Notes: a model not told the origin generated them from the sequence alone. 10,338 nt of DNA from Acidimicrobiales bacterium (GCA_030042575.1 JASHZK010000183.1:1-10338), one strand, 5' to 3'; counted from the first letter of the stretch, positions 1-6,853 are shown. Numbers and translations are program-made.

Positions 1-1403
1 CTGAGCGCCGGGCCGCCGCCGCCGCCGCCCGCCGCCGGGTCAGCGCCGAGCTCGAGATGATCGAGAACGAGTGGTCGGAAGCCCTGCGCCAGCGGGCCGC
101 CGTGGCCGAGCGCTACGAGCGGGACGCCGCCGGGCTGGCCGATCTGGAGGACCGACTGGTGCAGCTGGAAGCCGCTGCCCATCACGCCCGGCACCGCCTG
201 GCCGAGTCGGCCGCCGCCCGCCGATCACTCGACGAACGGCGCCGCCTGCTCGACGACAGCGCCCGCCAGCTCGAGGTGCGGGGAGCGGCCCTGGCCGAAC
301 GCCGGGCGCTGTTGGGGTCGCGGCTGGCCGACGTCGAGCGACGACTGGCCGGGCACGTGGCCGAGCGGGAGGCGGCGGGGGACCGTCGGCGGCGCATCGA
401 GGCCGACGTGGCCGTGGTCGACCGTTTGGGGGTGGTGCTTCAGGGCGCCGGCGAGCGCCTCGGCGCCCTGCTCGAGCGGGTCGAGGAGCTGCGGGCCCGC
501 CAGGTGGACGAGGTCCGCTCCGGAGTCGAGCGGCTCGACTCCTTGCGCCGGCGCCGTTCGGAGGCCGAGAGCGCCCTCGGCGAGGTCCGCCAGCGCATCG
601 GGGCGTTCGACCTCGACATGGCCGAAGCCGCCGTCCGCCATGAAGCGGCCGTCGAAGCGCTGCGTCGCGAGCTCGGTTGCGACCCACGTGAGGCGCTGGG
701 CGCCCCGTGCCCGGAGCTACCCGAGGGTCACAGCGCCGCCTCCCGGGCCGCCGCCCTGGAGCAGGAGCTGGCCGCCCTGGGCCCCGTCAACCCTCTGGCC
801 CTGGAGGAGCTGAGCGGCCTGGAGGAGCGCCACCGCTTCCTGGACGAGCAGGTCGACGACGTGCGCCGGGCCCGCCGCGAGCTCCAACAGCTCGTCCGGG
901 AAGTCGACGACGAGATCATCCGCGTGTTCACCGAGGCCTTCGCCGACGTGAACGCCCACTTCCAGGCGCTGGTGGGCACCCTGTTCCCCGGCGGGACCGG
1001 GCGCATCACCTTGACCGAGCCCGACGACCTTCTCGACACCGGCGTAGAGGTGGAGGCCCGGCCGGCGGGCAAGAACGTGCGCAAGCTGTCGCTGCTCTCC
1101 GGCGGTGAGCGGTCGTTGGTGGCGCTGGCCTTTCTCTTCGCCGTCTTCCGGAGCCGTCCCTCGCCCTTCTATCTGCTCGACGAAGTCGAAGCCGCATTGG
1201 ACGACGTGAACCTCCACCGCTTTCTCGACCTGCTCCACGAGTTCCGGGGTGAGGCGCAGCTGATCGTCGTCTCCCACCAGAAGCGCACCATGGAGGCGGC
1301 CGATGCCCTCTACGGGGTCACCATGACGCCGGGGGGCTCGTCCAAGGTGGTGAGCCAGAAGGTCGAGCGGGCTCCGGTGGAGGCGACGGCGGCCGTCGGC
1401 TGA
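1..1403 (+). CDS. smc: Chromosome segregation protein SMC, C-terminal part (5' end outside window)
   Basis: The reading frame is open from the left edge (first full codon at 3) to TGA at 1401-1403, giving about 466 residues of a protein that is usually near 1,180. SMC is the ATPase of the bacterial condensin complex, which acts on the chromosome with ScpA and ScpB. The first two thirds is the returning coiled-coil arm, rich in Ala, Arg, Glu and Leu. The C-terminal head lobe follows: a GPVNPLALEE segment near 780-810, an LFPGGTGRI loop near 980-1005, the ABC signature LSGGE at 1095-1109, Walker B FYLLDEVEAALDD from 1167 with its catalytic acidic pair, and the H-loop SHQKRTME near 1272-1295. 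All expected head motifs of this lobe are intact. The N-terminal Walker A half and the hinge lie outside the window. ftsY follows after 55 bases. The family assignment is secure. Confidence 0.97.
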   Translation, partial: ERRAAAAAARRRVSAELEMIENEWSEALRQRAAVAERYERDAAGLADLEDRLVQLEAAAHHARHRLAESAAARRSLDERRRLLDDSARQLEVRGAALAERRALLGSRLADVERRLAGHVAEREAAGDRRRRIEADVAVVDRLGVVLQGAGERLGALLERVEELRARQVDEVRSGVERLDSLRRRRSEAESALGEVRQRIGAFDLDMAEAAVRHEAAVEALRRELGCDPREALGAPCPELPEGHSAASRAAALEQELAALGPVNPLALEELSGLEERHRFLDEQVDDVRRARRELQQLVREVDDEIIRVFTEAFADVNAHFQALVGTLFPGGTGRITLTEPDDLLDTGVEVEARPAGKNVRKLSLLSGGERSLVALAFLFAVFRSRPSPFYLLDEVEAALDDVNLHRFLDLLHEFRGEAQLIVVSHQKRTMEAADALYGVTMTPGGSSKVVSQKVERAPVEATAAVG

Positions 1404-1443
1404 CGACCCGCCCGCACGGCGCCGGACCCGTAGCGGGCGTCGC

Positions 1444-1449
1444 TAGGCT
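1444..1449 (+). promoter_or_regulatory. Possible -10 hexamer (TAGGCT) just before ftsY
   Basis: TAGGCT fits the actinobacterial TANNNT -10 pattern and ends 9 bases before the GTG start of ftsY. Transcription could therefore begin at or within a few bases of the start codon, giving a leaderless message. No matching -35 box is visible, and the GTG has no good Shine-Dalgarno sequence. One hexamer match in a GC-rich gap is weak evidence. Confidence 0.3.
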
Positions 1450-1458
1450 CGCCAGGCT

Positions 1459-2571
1459 GTGCTCGCCCTCTGGATCGTCCTGGCCGTCGTCCTCGTGGCC
1501 CTCGTCGCCCTCGGCCTGCGCACCGGCGTGCGCCGGGGCCGACGGGCCCGGTCGCGAGGCCCGAGCTCCCCGGGAGCGTCACGACCGGCGACGCTGCCGA
1601 TCGCCTCCTCTCCGGCCCCCACCGAGGCTCCGGTGCCCCCTGCCGACGCCGCAGCGGCGTCGGGCCCCGGTCCCGTCGTGCTGCGCGACGGCATGGATCG
1701 CACCCGCGGCGCCCTGTCGGGTTATCTGCGGGCCATGCGGTCGAGAGGCTCGGTCGACGACCGCACCTGGCAGGAACTGGAAGAGGCATTGCTCCGGGCC
1801 GACGTGGGGGTGGCCACCACCACGGCGCTTCTCGACGGCCTGCGAGCCCGGCTGCGCTCGGGAGAGCTGCGCGGCGCCCAGGCGGTGGTGGACGCCCTGC
1901 GAGAAGAGCTCGAGCGGTCCCTGGTCGCCGCCGACGGGTCCGAGCTGCACTTCGCCCAAGGAGCCACCAACGTGTGGCTGTTCGTCGGCGTGAACGGCGT
2001 GGGGAAGACCACCACCATCGGCAAGATGGCCCGCTCCCAGATGGCGATGGGCCGGTCGGTGCTCTTGGCCGCCGGCGACACGTTCCGGGCGGCGGCCGGC
2101 GAGCAACTGGACACATGGGGCGAGCGGGTGGGGGCCGAGGTGGTGCGGGGGCGCCCGGGTGGTGATCCCAGCGCCGTGGTGTTCGACGCCGTGCAACGGG
2201 CCTCGGCGCGGGGCAACGACCTGGTACTGGCCGACACCGCCGGGCGGCTGCACACCAAGGTGAACCTGATCGAGGAGCTGAAGAAGATCCGTCGTGTGGC
2301 CGAGCGCCCGCCGGGAAAGGTCACCGAAGTGCTGCTCGTCCTCGACGCCACCACCGGGCAGAACGGGCTCAACCAGGCCCGGCAGTTCCTCGACGCCGTG
2401 GGGGTGACCGGCGTGGTGCTGACCAAGCTCGACGGCACGGCCAAAGGCGGCATCGTGGTGGCCATCGAACGGGAGCTGGGCCTGCCGGTCAAGCTGGTCG
2501 GTGTGGGTGAGGGCCCCGAGGACCTGATTCCGTTCTCGCCCGCCGAATTCGTCGGAGCACTGTTCGACTGA
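1459..2571 (+). CDS. ftsY: Signal recognition particle receptor FtsY
   Basis: FtsY is the membrane-associated SRP receptor GTPase. It pairs with Ffh to deliver ribosomes making membrane proteins to the SecYEG translocon. The 370-residue product opens with one hydrophobic segment (about residues 2-20, LALWIVLAVVLVALVALGL) followed by a basic stretch, which is a membrane anchor of the actinobacterial type in place of the long acidic region of E. coli FtsY. A Pro/Ala/Ser-rich linker leads into the N domain (from about 75) and the G domain: P-loop GVNGVGKTT at 177-185, DTAGR at 259-263, TKLDG at 322-326, and a C-terminal GVGEGPEDLIPF motif. GTG 1459 is chosen because an in-frame TAG lies at 1444 and any later start would cut the anchor. 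It has no clear ribosome binding site. The stop shares its A with the ATG of ffh (TGATG), so the two SRP GTPases are probably translationally coupled. Confidence 0.96.
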   Translation: MLALWIVLAVVLVALVALGLRTGVRRGRRARSRGPSSPGASRPATLPIASSPAPTEAPVPPADAAAASGPGPVVLRDGMDRTRGALSGYLRAMRSRGSVDDRTWQELEEALLRADVGVATTTALLDGLRARLRSGELRGAQAVVDALREELERSLVAADGSELHFAQGATNVWLFVGVNGVGKTTTIGKMARSQMAMGRSVLLAAGDTFRAAAGEQLDTWGERVGAEVVRGRPGGDPSAVVFDAVQRASARGNDLVLADTAGRLHTKVNLIEELKKIRRVAERPPGKVTEVLLVLDATTGQNGLNQARQFLDAVGVTGVVLTKLDGTAKGGIVVAIERELGLPVKLVGVGEGPEDLIPFSPAEFVGALFD

Positions 2572-4160
2572 TGTTCGACGCACTCTCGGGCCGTCTCGAA
2601 GGCATCCTCGGCCGTCTGCGCAGCCGGGGACGGCTGAGCGAGGCCGATGTCGACCAGGCCTTGGGCGAGATCCGCACGGCGCTGCTCGAGGCGGACGTCG
2701 AGGTGGGTGTGGCCCGGTCGTTGGTGGACGGCATCCGGGCCCGGCTGGTGGGCGAGGAGCTGTCGAGGAGCCTCAGCCCCGGCCAGCAGGTGGTGAAGGC
2801 CGTCGACCGGGAGCTGGTGCGGGTGCTCGGTGGCGAGGCCCTGCGCATCACCTACGCGCCGGCGCCTCCGACGGTGGTGCTGTTGGCCGGCCTGCAGGGA
2901 TCGGGCAAGACCACCACGTCGGCCAAGCTCGCCCGCTGGTTCCGCCACCAGGGCCGCAACCCGATGCTCGTCGGTGCCGACCTGCAACGCCCGGCGGCCG
3001 TGGAACAGCTGCGCATCTTGGGCGAGGAGGCGGGAGTGCCCGTGTTCAGCGAGGCCACCGATCCGGTGACCGTGTCCCGGACGGCGGTGGCCGAGGCACG
3101 CCGGCGCGGCCGCGACGTCCTCGTCGTCGACACCGCCGGACGGCTCACCATCGACCAGGCGCTCATGGAGCAGGTCCGCCAGATCTCTTCGGCGGTCTCG
3201 CCCCACTACACCTTCTTGGTGATCGACTCCATGACGGGCCAGGACGCGGTGTCCACCGCCCGGGCCTTCCACGAAGCCCTCTCCCTCGACGGGGTCATCC
3301 TCACCAAGCTCGACAGCGATGCCCGCGGCGGCGCGGCGTTGAGCGTCAAAGAGGTGGTGGGCCGGCCCATCGCCTTCGCCTCCACCGGCGAACGGCTGGG
3401 CGACTTCGACCTGTTCCACCCCGACCGCATGGCCAGCCGCATCCTGGGCATGGGCGACATGCTCAGCTTGATCGAACAGGCCGAACGTCAATTCGACCGA
3501 CAGGTGGCCGAGGAGGGCGCCGCCCGCCTTCTTCAGGGACAATTCACGTTGGAGGACTTTCTGGCCCAGCTCCAGCAAGTGAAGAAGCTCGGGTCACTCG
3601 GGGGCGTCCTGTCGCTGCTGCCCGGCCTGCCCAAGGAGCTCAAGGGTGCCGGCGACCTGTTCGACGACCGCCAGGTCGGCCAGGTGGAGGCCATCATCCG
3701 GTCCATGACGCCGGCCGAGCGAGCCGATCCCGAGGTGGTGGACGGCTCGAGGCGCCAGCGCATCGCCCGGGGGAGCGGCACCACCGTGCCCGCGGTCAAC
3801 TCGCTTCTGCGTCAGTTCAGAGAGGCCCGGGCTGTGATGCAGTCGTCAGGCATGTTCTCGGGCCTCTTCGGGGGAGGAAGGGGCCGGGGCGGGGCCGGGA
3901 CCGACCCCGTGGCCTCGCTGGCCGAGATGCTGGGATCGGCCGGACCGTCCGGTGACGACCTCGGGACCCTGCGGGGGGACCTCTCCCCCCTGGAGAGCTC
4001 CCCGGTACCCGGGCTGCTCGGCGGCGGCGATCTCGAGGGGCTCGCCGGCCGCGCCCTCCCCCCGGAGGTCGAGGGACCCAAGGGGCCCAGGGCGGCGAAA
4101 TCCAAGAAGAAAGGTGGCCGGGTCACGCCCAAGGCCAACCGCCCCGGTCGTCGGGGCTGA
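2571..4160 (+). CDS. ffh: Signal recognition particle protein Ffh (SRP54)
   Basis: Ffh binds 4.5S SRP RNA and signal sequences emerging from the ribosome, and forms a GTPase heterodimer with FtsY. The 529-residue product has an N domain (about 1-95), then a G domain with P-loop GLQGSGKTT at 107-115, [14 protein letters not shown] at 187-191 and [10 protein letters not shown] from 245, where the usual TKLDGD glycine is serine. The M domain carries the RNA-binding helix [11 protein letters not shown] at 393-403. The finger-loop segment ([18 protein letters not shown]) has leucines where most homologues have several methionines. Residues from about 425 form a Gly/Pro-rich, then Lys/Arg-rich tail that makes the protein clearly longer than the 453-residue E. 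coli Ffh; such tails vary among actinobacteria. The start overlaps the ftsY stop by one base, and a GGAG lies 13 bases upstream. The SRP RNA gene itself is not in this window. Confidence 0.97.
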   Translation: MFDALSGRLEGILGRLRSRGRLSEADVDQALGEIRTALLEADVEVGVARSLVDGIRARLVGEELSRSLSPGQQVVKAVDRELVRVLGGEALRITYAPAPPTVVLLAGLQGSGKTTTSAKLARWFRHQGRNPMLVGADLQRPAAVEQLRILGEEAGVPVFSEATDPVTVSRTAVAEARRRGRDVLVVDTAGRLTIDQALMEQVRQISSAVSPHYTFLVIDSMTGQDAVSTARAFHEALSLDGVILTKLDSDARGGAALSVKEVVGRPIAFASTGERLGDFDLFHPDRMASRILGMGDMLSLIEQAERQFDRQVAEEGAARLLQGQFTLEDFLAQLQQVKKLGSLGGVLSLLPGLPKELKGAGDLFDDRQVGQVEAIIRSMTPAERADPEVVDGSRRQRIARGSGTTVPAVNSLLRQFREARAVMQSSGMFSGLFGGGRGRGGAGTDPVASLAEMLGSAGPSGDDLGTLRGDLSPLESSPVPGLLGGGDLEGLAGRALPPEVEGPKGPRAAKSKKKGGRVTPKANRPGRRG

Positions 4161-4199
4161 GCGCCCCGGGGCCGAACAGCGCGGGGCCCGAAGGGGCGT
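4161..4199 (+). other. GC-rich inverted repeat directly after ffh
   Basis: GCGCCCC (4161-4167) can pair with GGGGCGT (4193-4199, one G-U pair). Inside it, GGGCC (4169-4173) pairs with GGCCC (4185-4189). The structure starts right after the ffh stop codon and has no T run behind it, so it is not a standard intrinsic terminator. It might protect the ffh 3' end or attenuate read-through into rpsP. In sequence this GC-rich it may also be chance. Confidence 0.3.
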
Positions 4200-4233
4200 C
4201 TCGCCGGGGTTCGCTCCGCAGGGCAGAATGTGA

Positions 4234-4247
4234 GGTCCTCCGGGACC
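4234..4247 (+). promoter_or_regulatory. UNCG-tetraloop hairpin in the rpsP leader
   Basis: GGTCC-TCCG-GGACC is a perfect 5-bp stem closed by a C-G pair around a TCCG loop. As RNA this is the C(UNCG)G tetraloop, an unusually stable hairpin cap. It lies 9 bases before the rpsP ribosome binding site. A -10-like CAGAAT (4224-4229) is just upstream but has no -35 partner. A leader element controlling S16 synthesis or protecting the message end is possible; the role is inference. Confidence 0.4.
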
Positions 4248-4256
4248 GCCGATTGC

Positions 4257-4263
4257 GAGGGAG
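4257..4263 (+). promoter_or_regulatory. Ribosome binding site of rpsP
   Basis: GAGGGAG lies 7 bases before GTG 4271. This spacing selects the GTG over an in-frame TTG at 4253, which lies before the site and would add six residues not found in S16 proteins. Confidence 0.8.
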
Positions 4264-4270
4264 ATGCACC

Positions 4271-4555
4271 GTGGCCGTGAAGCTCCGCCTCATGCGGATG
4301 GGCAAGACCAAACATCCGACCTACCGCCTGGTGGCGGCGGACAGCCGCTCGCCGCGTGACGGCCGGTTCATCGAGGTGCTGGGCACCTACGCCCCGCGAG
4401 GCCGATCGAGCTCCGAGCCGTCTGCGGTCATCCGGATCGACAACGCCAAGGCGGTCAAGTGGTTGCGCCAAGGTGCCCAGGCCACCGACCGGGTCCAGAA
4501 GCTGCTGCAGAGCGCGGGGGCGTGGGACGAGTTCAATGCCTCCAAAGCCCGATGA
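4271..4555 (+). CDS. rpsP: Small ribosomal subunit protein bS16
   Basis: The 94-residue product binds 16S rRNA and helps assemble the body of the 30S subunit. From GTG 4271 it reads [20 protein letters not shown], then the S16 signature region [20 protein letters not shown] and [21 protein letters not shown]. This is the full S16 domain at normal length without a long C-terminal tail. The start is fixed by the GAGGGAG site and by alignment with the MAVKIRLMRMG beginning typical of the family. It lies 110 bases after ffh, a gap with hairpins and a possible promoter, so it may begin its own transcription unit. Its stop overlaps the next start as ATGA (4552-4555), suggesting translational coupling to the KH-domain gene. 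Confidence 0.97.
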   Translation: MAVKLRLMRMGKTKHPTYRLVAADSRSPRDGRFIEVLGTYAPRGRSSSEPSAVIRIDNAKAVKWLRQGAQATDRVQKLLQSAGAWDEFNASKAR

Positions 4556-4968
4556 GCGCCGCCGCCGACGCCGGACCCGGTAACGAAGCCGACCCCGGCT
4601 ACGGGACCGACCTGGGCAACGGGGTCGACCCCGGCAACCAGGTGGACCCCGGCAACAGGCTCGATCTGGGCAATGAGGCCGGTCCCGGTGACGAGGCCCT
4701 GGACGACGCGGGCAACCGGCTCGAGGGCGGCACGGCTCGTTCTGTGCTCGAGTACCTGGCTCGCTCCCTGGCCGACGAGCCCGACGCCGTGGTCATCGAG
4801 ACCGACGACTCCGGGCGCATCACACGCTTTCGCATCCATGTCGCCCCCGGGGACATGGGCCGCATGATCGGCCGCCGGGGGCGGGTGGCCCAGGCCATCC
4901 GCACCCTGGTGCGCGTGGCCGGCTCCCGTGACGGGGTGGAGACCAACGTCGATTTCGTCGACGACTGA
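4552..4968 (+). CDS. khpA: KH-domain RNA-binding protein KhpA (YlqC family) with a hexapeptide-repeat N-terminal extension
   Basis: The C-terminal 74 residues (about 65-138) form a single KH domain of the KhpA/YlqC family. The RNA-contacting GxxG loop is GRRG at 107-110 in [20 protein letters not shown]. In streptococci and other bacteria KhpA pairs with KhpB/EloR and binds many RNAs; its place between rpsP and rimM is the classic one. Family members are usually about 75-80 residues, but this frame predicts 138. Residues 9-50 are seven imperfect six-residue units of the form PGNxxD ([42 protein letters not shown]), acidic and probably disordered. ATG 4552 is chosen because it overlaps the rpsP stop (ATGA). 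GTG 4744 would give a standard-length protein, but it lacks a well-spaced ribosome binding site and would leave about 190 bases between the genes. The KH assignment is firm; the use of the extension is less so. Confidence 0.88.
   Translation: MSAAADAGPGNEADPGYGTDLGNGVDPGNQVDPGNRLDLGNEAGPGDEALDDAGNRLEGGTARSVLEYLARSLADEPDAVVIETDDSGRITRFRIHVAPGDMGRMIGRRGRVAQAIRTLVRVAGSRDGVETNVDFVDD
4576..4701 (+). repeat. Imperfect 18-bp tandem repeat inside khpA
   Basis: Seven in-frame 18-base units encode PGNxxD-like hexapeptides. The best conserved units share cCcGGCAAC followed by a variable pair of codons and GAC or GAT. The copies differ at many positions, including third positions, so the array is old or held by selection on the protein; it is not a fresh duplication. 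Confidence 0.75.
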
Positions 4969-5485
4969 CACGACCACGGAGAATCCCGACACCTCCGCCG
5001 GCGCCTCCCAACCGGCGGCGGGGGCGCTGCTCGAAGTGGGCCGAGTGGTGCGCCCCCACGGCCTCGGAGGCGAGGTCGTGGTCGAGCTGGTGAGCAACCG
5101 GCCCGAGCGGGCGGTACCGGGCGCCGTCTTCGAAACCGACAGCGGGCCGCTGCGGGTGGAAGCGGCCCGACCCTTCGGGGGGCGCTGGCTCATGTGCTTT
5201 GCCTGGGTGCACGATCGCCAGAGGGCCGAAGCCCACCGGGGTCGCCTGCTGCGGGCCGCCCCCCTCGTCGACGAGCAGGCGCTGTGGGTTCACGAGCTGG
5301 TGGGGGCGACGGCGGTGCGGGCCTCCGACGGCGCGCCACTGGGCCGGGTGACGGCGGTGGTTTCGAACCCGGCCAGTGACCTGCTCGAGCTCGAGGACGG
5401 AAGCCTGGTCCCGGCGCGCTTCGTGGTGGGGCGCGGCGGCGGTCGCCTGATCGTCGACGCCCCGGCGGGCCTGTTCGGCGCATGA
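4928..5485 (+). CDS. rimM: Ribosome maturation factor RimM
   Basis: RimM helps 30S subunits mature, acting at the 16S rRNA 3' (head) domain with protein S19. The 185-residue product has an unconserved Thr/Ser/Ala-rich start (1-32). The RimM N-terminal barrel follows, beginning LLEVGRVVRPHGLGGEVVVE (from 34), and then a PRC-barrel domain from about 119 (LWVHELVGATAVRASDGAPL) to the end ([12 protein letters not shown]). The C-terminal barrel is slightly short because the usual acidic insert before the last strand is missing. GTG 4928 is the only standard in-frame start that leaves the first barrel strand intact. It overlaps khpA by 41 bases and has no clear ribosome binding site, so either translation is coupled or an unrecognised start lies between 4928 and 5025. 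The stop overlaps the trmD start as ATGA. Confidence 0.93.
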   Translation: MTGWRPTSISSTTDTTTENPDTSAGASQPAAGALLEVGRVVRPHGLGGEVVVELVSNRPERAVPGAVFETDSGPLRVEAARPFGGRWLMCFAWVHDRQRAEAHRGRLLRAAPLVDEQALWVHELVGATAVRASDGAPLGRVTAVVSNPASDLLELEDGSLVPARFVVGRGGGRLIVDAPAGLFGA

Positions 5486-6306
5486 CCCGGTCGGTGTCGC
5501 TGCGCATCGACGTCTTCACCATCTTCCCCGAGCTGGTCGAGCACTTCTGTGCCGCCTCGCTGCTCGGCCGCTCCCGCCGCCGGGGACTGCTCGACCTGCG
5601 GGTGCGCGACCTGCGTTCGGCGGCCACCGATGCCCGCCGCAGCGTCGACGACGTTCCCTACGGCGGCGGGGCGGGCATGGTCCTCATGCCCGGCCCTGTC
5701 TTCGGCGCGGTGGAGCAGGCCGACCCGCCCCGGCCCCTTTACCTGCTCGGGCCCGGGGGGCGGCTCCTCGACCAGGATTTGGTGCAGAAGCTGGCCGGCA
5801 CCGCCTCGTCCGGCTCGGGCGGCTTCTCGCTGTTGTGCGGCCGCTACGAAGGGGTGGACCAGCGGGTGGTCGACCACTTGGTCGACGGTGAGCTGTCGGT
5901 CGGCGACTACCTCCTGGCCGGGGGGGAGGCGGCCGCCATCGTGGTGGTGGAGTCGGTGACGAGGCTTCTTCCCGGTGTGCTCGGCAACATGGACTCCACA
6001 GCCGACGAGAGCTTCGGAGAAGGGCTCCTCGAATACCCCCAGTACACGCGGCCAGCCCAATTCCGCGGTTGGGCCGTGCCCGAGGTGCTGCGCCGGGGCG
6101 ACCACCGACGCATCGCCCGGTGGCGCAGGGCCATGGCCCTGCGCCGCACCCTGGAACGCCGCCCCGACCTCGTCGAGCGCCGGGGCGGGCTCTCCGACGA
6201 GGAGCAGCAGGCATTGGACGAGCTCGGCGGGGTCCCCGCGGCCGAGGCGGGCGGCTCGTCCACTTCCGGCCCGGCCGGCGGACCGCCGTCTCCCGGCCCC
6301 GCCTGA
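5482..6306 (+). CDS. trmD: tRNA (guanine-37-N1)-methyltransferase TrmD
   Basis: TrmD uses S-adenosylmethionine to methylate N1 of G37, next to the anticodon in tRNAs reading CUN, CCN and CGG, which prevents +1 frameshifting. The 274-residue product shows the SPOUT-class trefoil-knot motifs: [14 protein letters not shown] near the start, [13 protein letters not shown] at 54-66, [10 protein letters not shown] at 117-126, [13 protein letters not shown] at 137-149 (knot and cofactor pocket) and [10 protein letters not shown] at 182-191. The C-terminal helical domain that holds tRNA follows, with [12 protein letters not shown]. The last 30 or so residues are a Gly/Pro/Ser/Ala-rich tail beyond the usual family end. 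ATG 5482 overlaps the rimM stop, and the rimM-trmD pairing is nearly universal. Confidence 0.97.
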   Translation: MTRSVSLRIDVFTIFPELVEHFCAASLLGRSRRRGLLDLRVRDLRSAATDARRSVDDVPYGGGAGMVLMPGPVFGAVEQADPPRPLYLLGPGGRLLDQDLVQKLAGTASSGSGGFSLLCGRYEGVDQRVVDHLVDGELSVGDYLLAGGEAAAIVVVESVTRLLPGVLGNMDSTADESFGEGLLEYPQYTRPAQFRGWAVPEVLRRGDHRRIARWRRAMALRRTLERRPDLVERRGGLSDEEQQALDELGGVPAAEAGGSSTSGPAGGPPSPGPA

Positions 6307-6312
6307 CGGCGC

Positions 6313-6318
6313 TATCCT
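6313..6318 (+). promoter_or_regulatory. Possible -10 hexamer (TATCCT) for rplS
   Basis: TATCCT fits TANNNT and begins 7 bases after the trmD stop. No convincing -35 lies 16-19 bases upstream. A promoter here would let L19 be made in excess of TrmD, which is needed in far smaller amounts. This is a motif match only. Confidence 0.3.
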
Positions 6319-6328
6319 CGGGGACTCC

Positions 6329-6360
6329 GGAACCCACGGGGCTCTCGTCCACCGGGTTCC
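6329..6360 (+). promoter_or_regulatory. Perfect 7-bp inverted repeat in the rplS leader
   Basis: GGAACCC (6329-6335) and GGGTTCC (6354-6360) are exact reverse complements around an 18-base loop, with a few further pairs possible inside. The repeat sits between the TATCCT hexamer and the rplS ribosome binding site. A structured leader controlling L19 is plausible because L19 leaders are known in Firmicutes, but this one shows no recognised consensus. Confidence 0.4.
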
Positions 6361-6408
6361 ACTCGGCCAGGCGAACCGTCGCTTCGGGCCGTTCGATTGC
6401 CAACGCCC

Positions 6409-6413
6409 AAGGA
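6409..6413 (+). promoter_or_regulatory. Ribosome binding site of rplS
   Basis: AAGGA lies 8 bases before ATG 6422 and supports that start. In-frame codons upstream lie inside trmD and the leader and are not part of L19. Confidence 0.75.
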
Positions 6414-6421
6414 CGCGCCCC

Positions 6422-6778
6422 ATGAACCCGACCGACATCGTCGACCGCGAAAGCCTGCGGGACGACGTCCCGGACTTCCGTCCCGGTGACTCGGTCAAGG
6501 TCCACGTGCGCGTGGTGGAGGGCAACCGCGAGCGGGTCCAGGTGTTCCAGGGCCCGGTCATCCGCCGTCAGGGCTCCGGTGCCCGAGAGACGTTCACGGT
6601 CCGCAAGGTCAGTTTCGGGGTGGGCGTCGAGCGCACCTTCCCGGTCCACTCGCCCATCCTGGCCAGGATCGAAGTCGTGAGCAGGGGCGACGTCCGTCGG
6701 GCCAAGCTCTACTACCTCCGGGGTCGGACCGGAAAGGCAGCCAAGATCAAGGAGAAACGGCAGCCTTCCATCCGCTGA
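6422..6778 (+). CDS. rplS: Large ribosomal subunit protein bL19
   Basis: The 118-residue product is L19, which sits at the interface of the 30S and 50S subunits. It shows the full family pattern: [20 protein letters not shown] at the start, [59 protein letters not shown] and a basic tail with AAKIKEKR. Length is normal. The start is fixed by AAGGA 8 bases upstream and by the usual L19 N-terminus. It lies 115 bases after trmD, in a gap with a promoter-like hexamer and a perfect inverted repeat, and it is the last conserved gene of the locus. A probable terminator follows. Confidence 0.97.
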   Translation: MNPTDIVDRESLRDDVPDFRPGDSVKVHVRVVEGNRERVQVFQGPVIRRQGSGARETFTVRKVSFGVGVERTFPVHSPILARIEVVSRGDVRRAKLYYLRGRTGKAAKIKEKRQPSIR

Positions 6779-6789
6779 CGCCCGCCTTT

Positions 6790-6819
6790 CTTCCCGGGGA
6801 GGGCAAGATCCTTCTTTTT
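6790..6819 (+). terminator. Probable intrinsic terminator after rplS
   Basis: CTTCCC (6790-6795) pairs with GGG-c-AAG (6801-6807, one bulged C) around a GGGGA loop. The stem is followed within a few bases by CTTCTTTTT (6811-6819). The T-rich run stands out in this GC-rich DNA and lies 12 bases after the rplS stop, so it probably ends the ribosomal transcription unit. Confidence 0.5.
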
Positions 6820-6853
6820 GACGACGCAGGCCGCTCTCATCCCTGCTGAGATA

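Noticed and set aside
9..37. GCC-rich triplet repeat at the left edge
   Set aside because: It encodes Ala and Arg runs in the SMC coiled coil and is ordinary for GC-rich coiled-coil genes.
1722..3578. A 618-codon open frame on the minus strand opposite ftsY and ffh
   Set aside because: It is antisense to two unmistakable GTPases, crosses their junction, and has the His/Gln/Gly-rich composition expected of a shadow frame in GC-rich coding DNA.
4253..4270. TTG 4253 as the rpsP start
   Set aside because: It lies before the ribosome binding site and adds RGRCT-type residues absent from S16 proteins; GTG 4271 gives the normal N-terminus.
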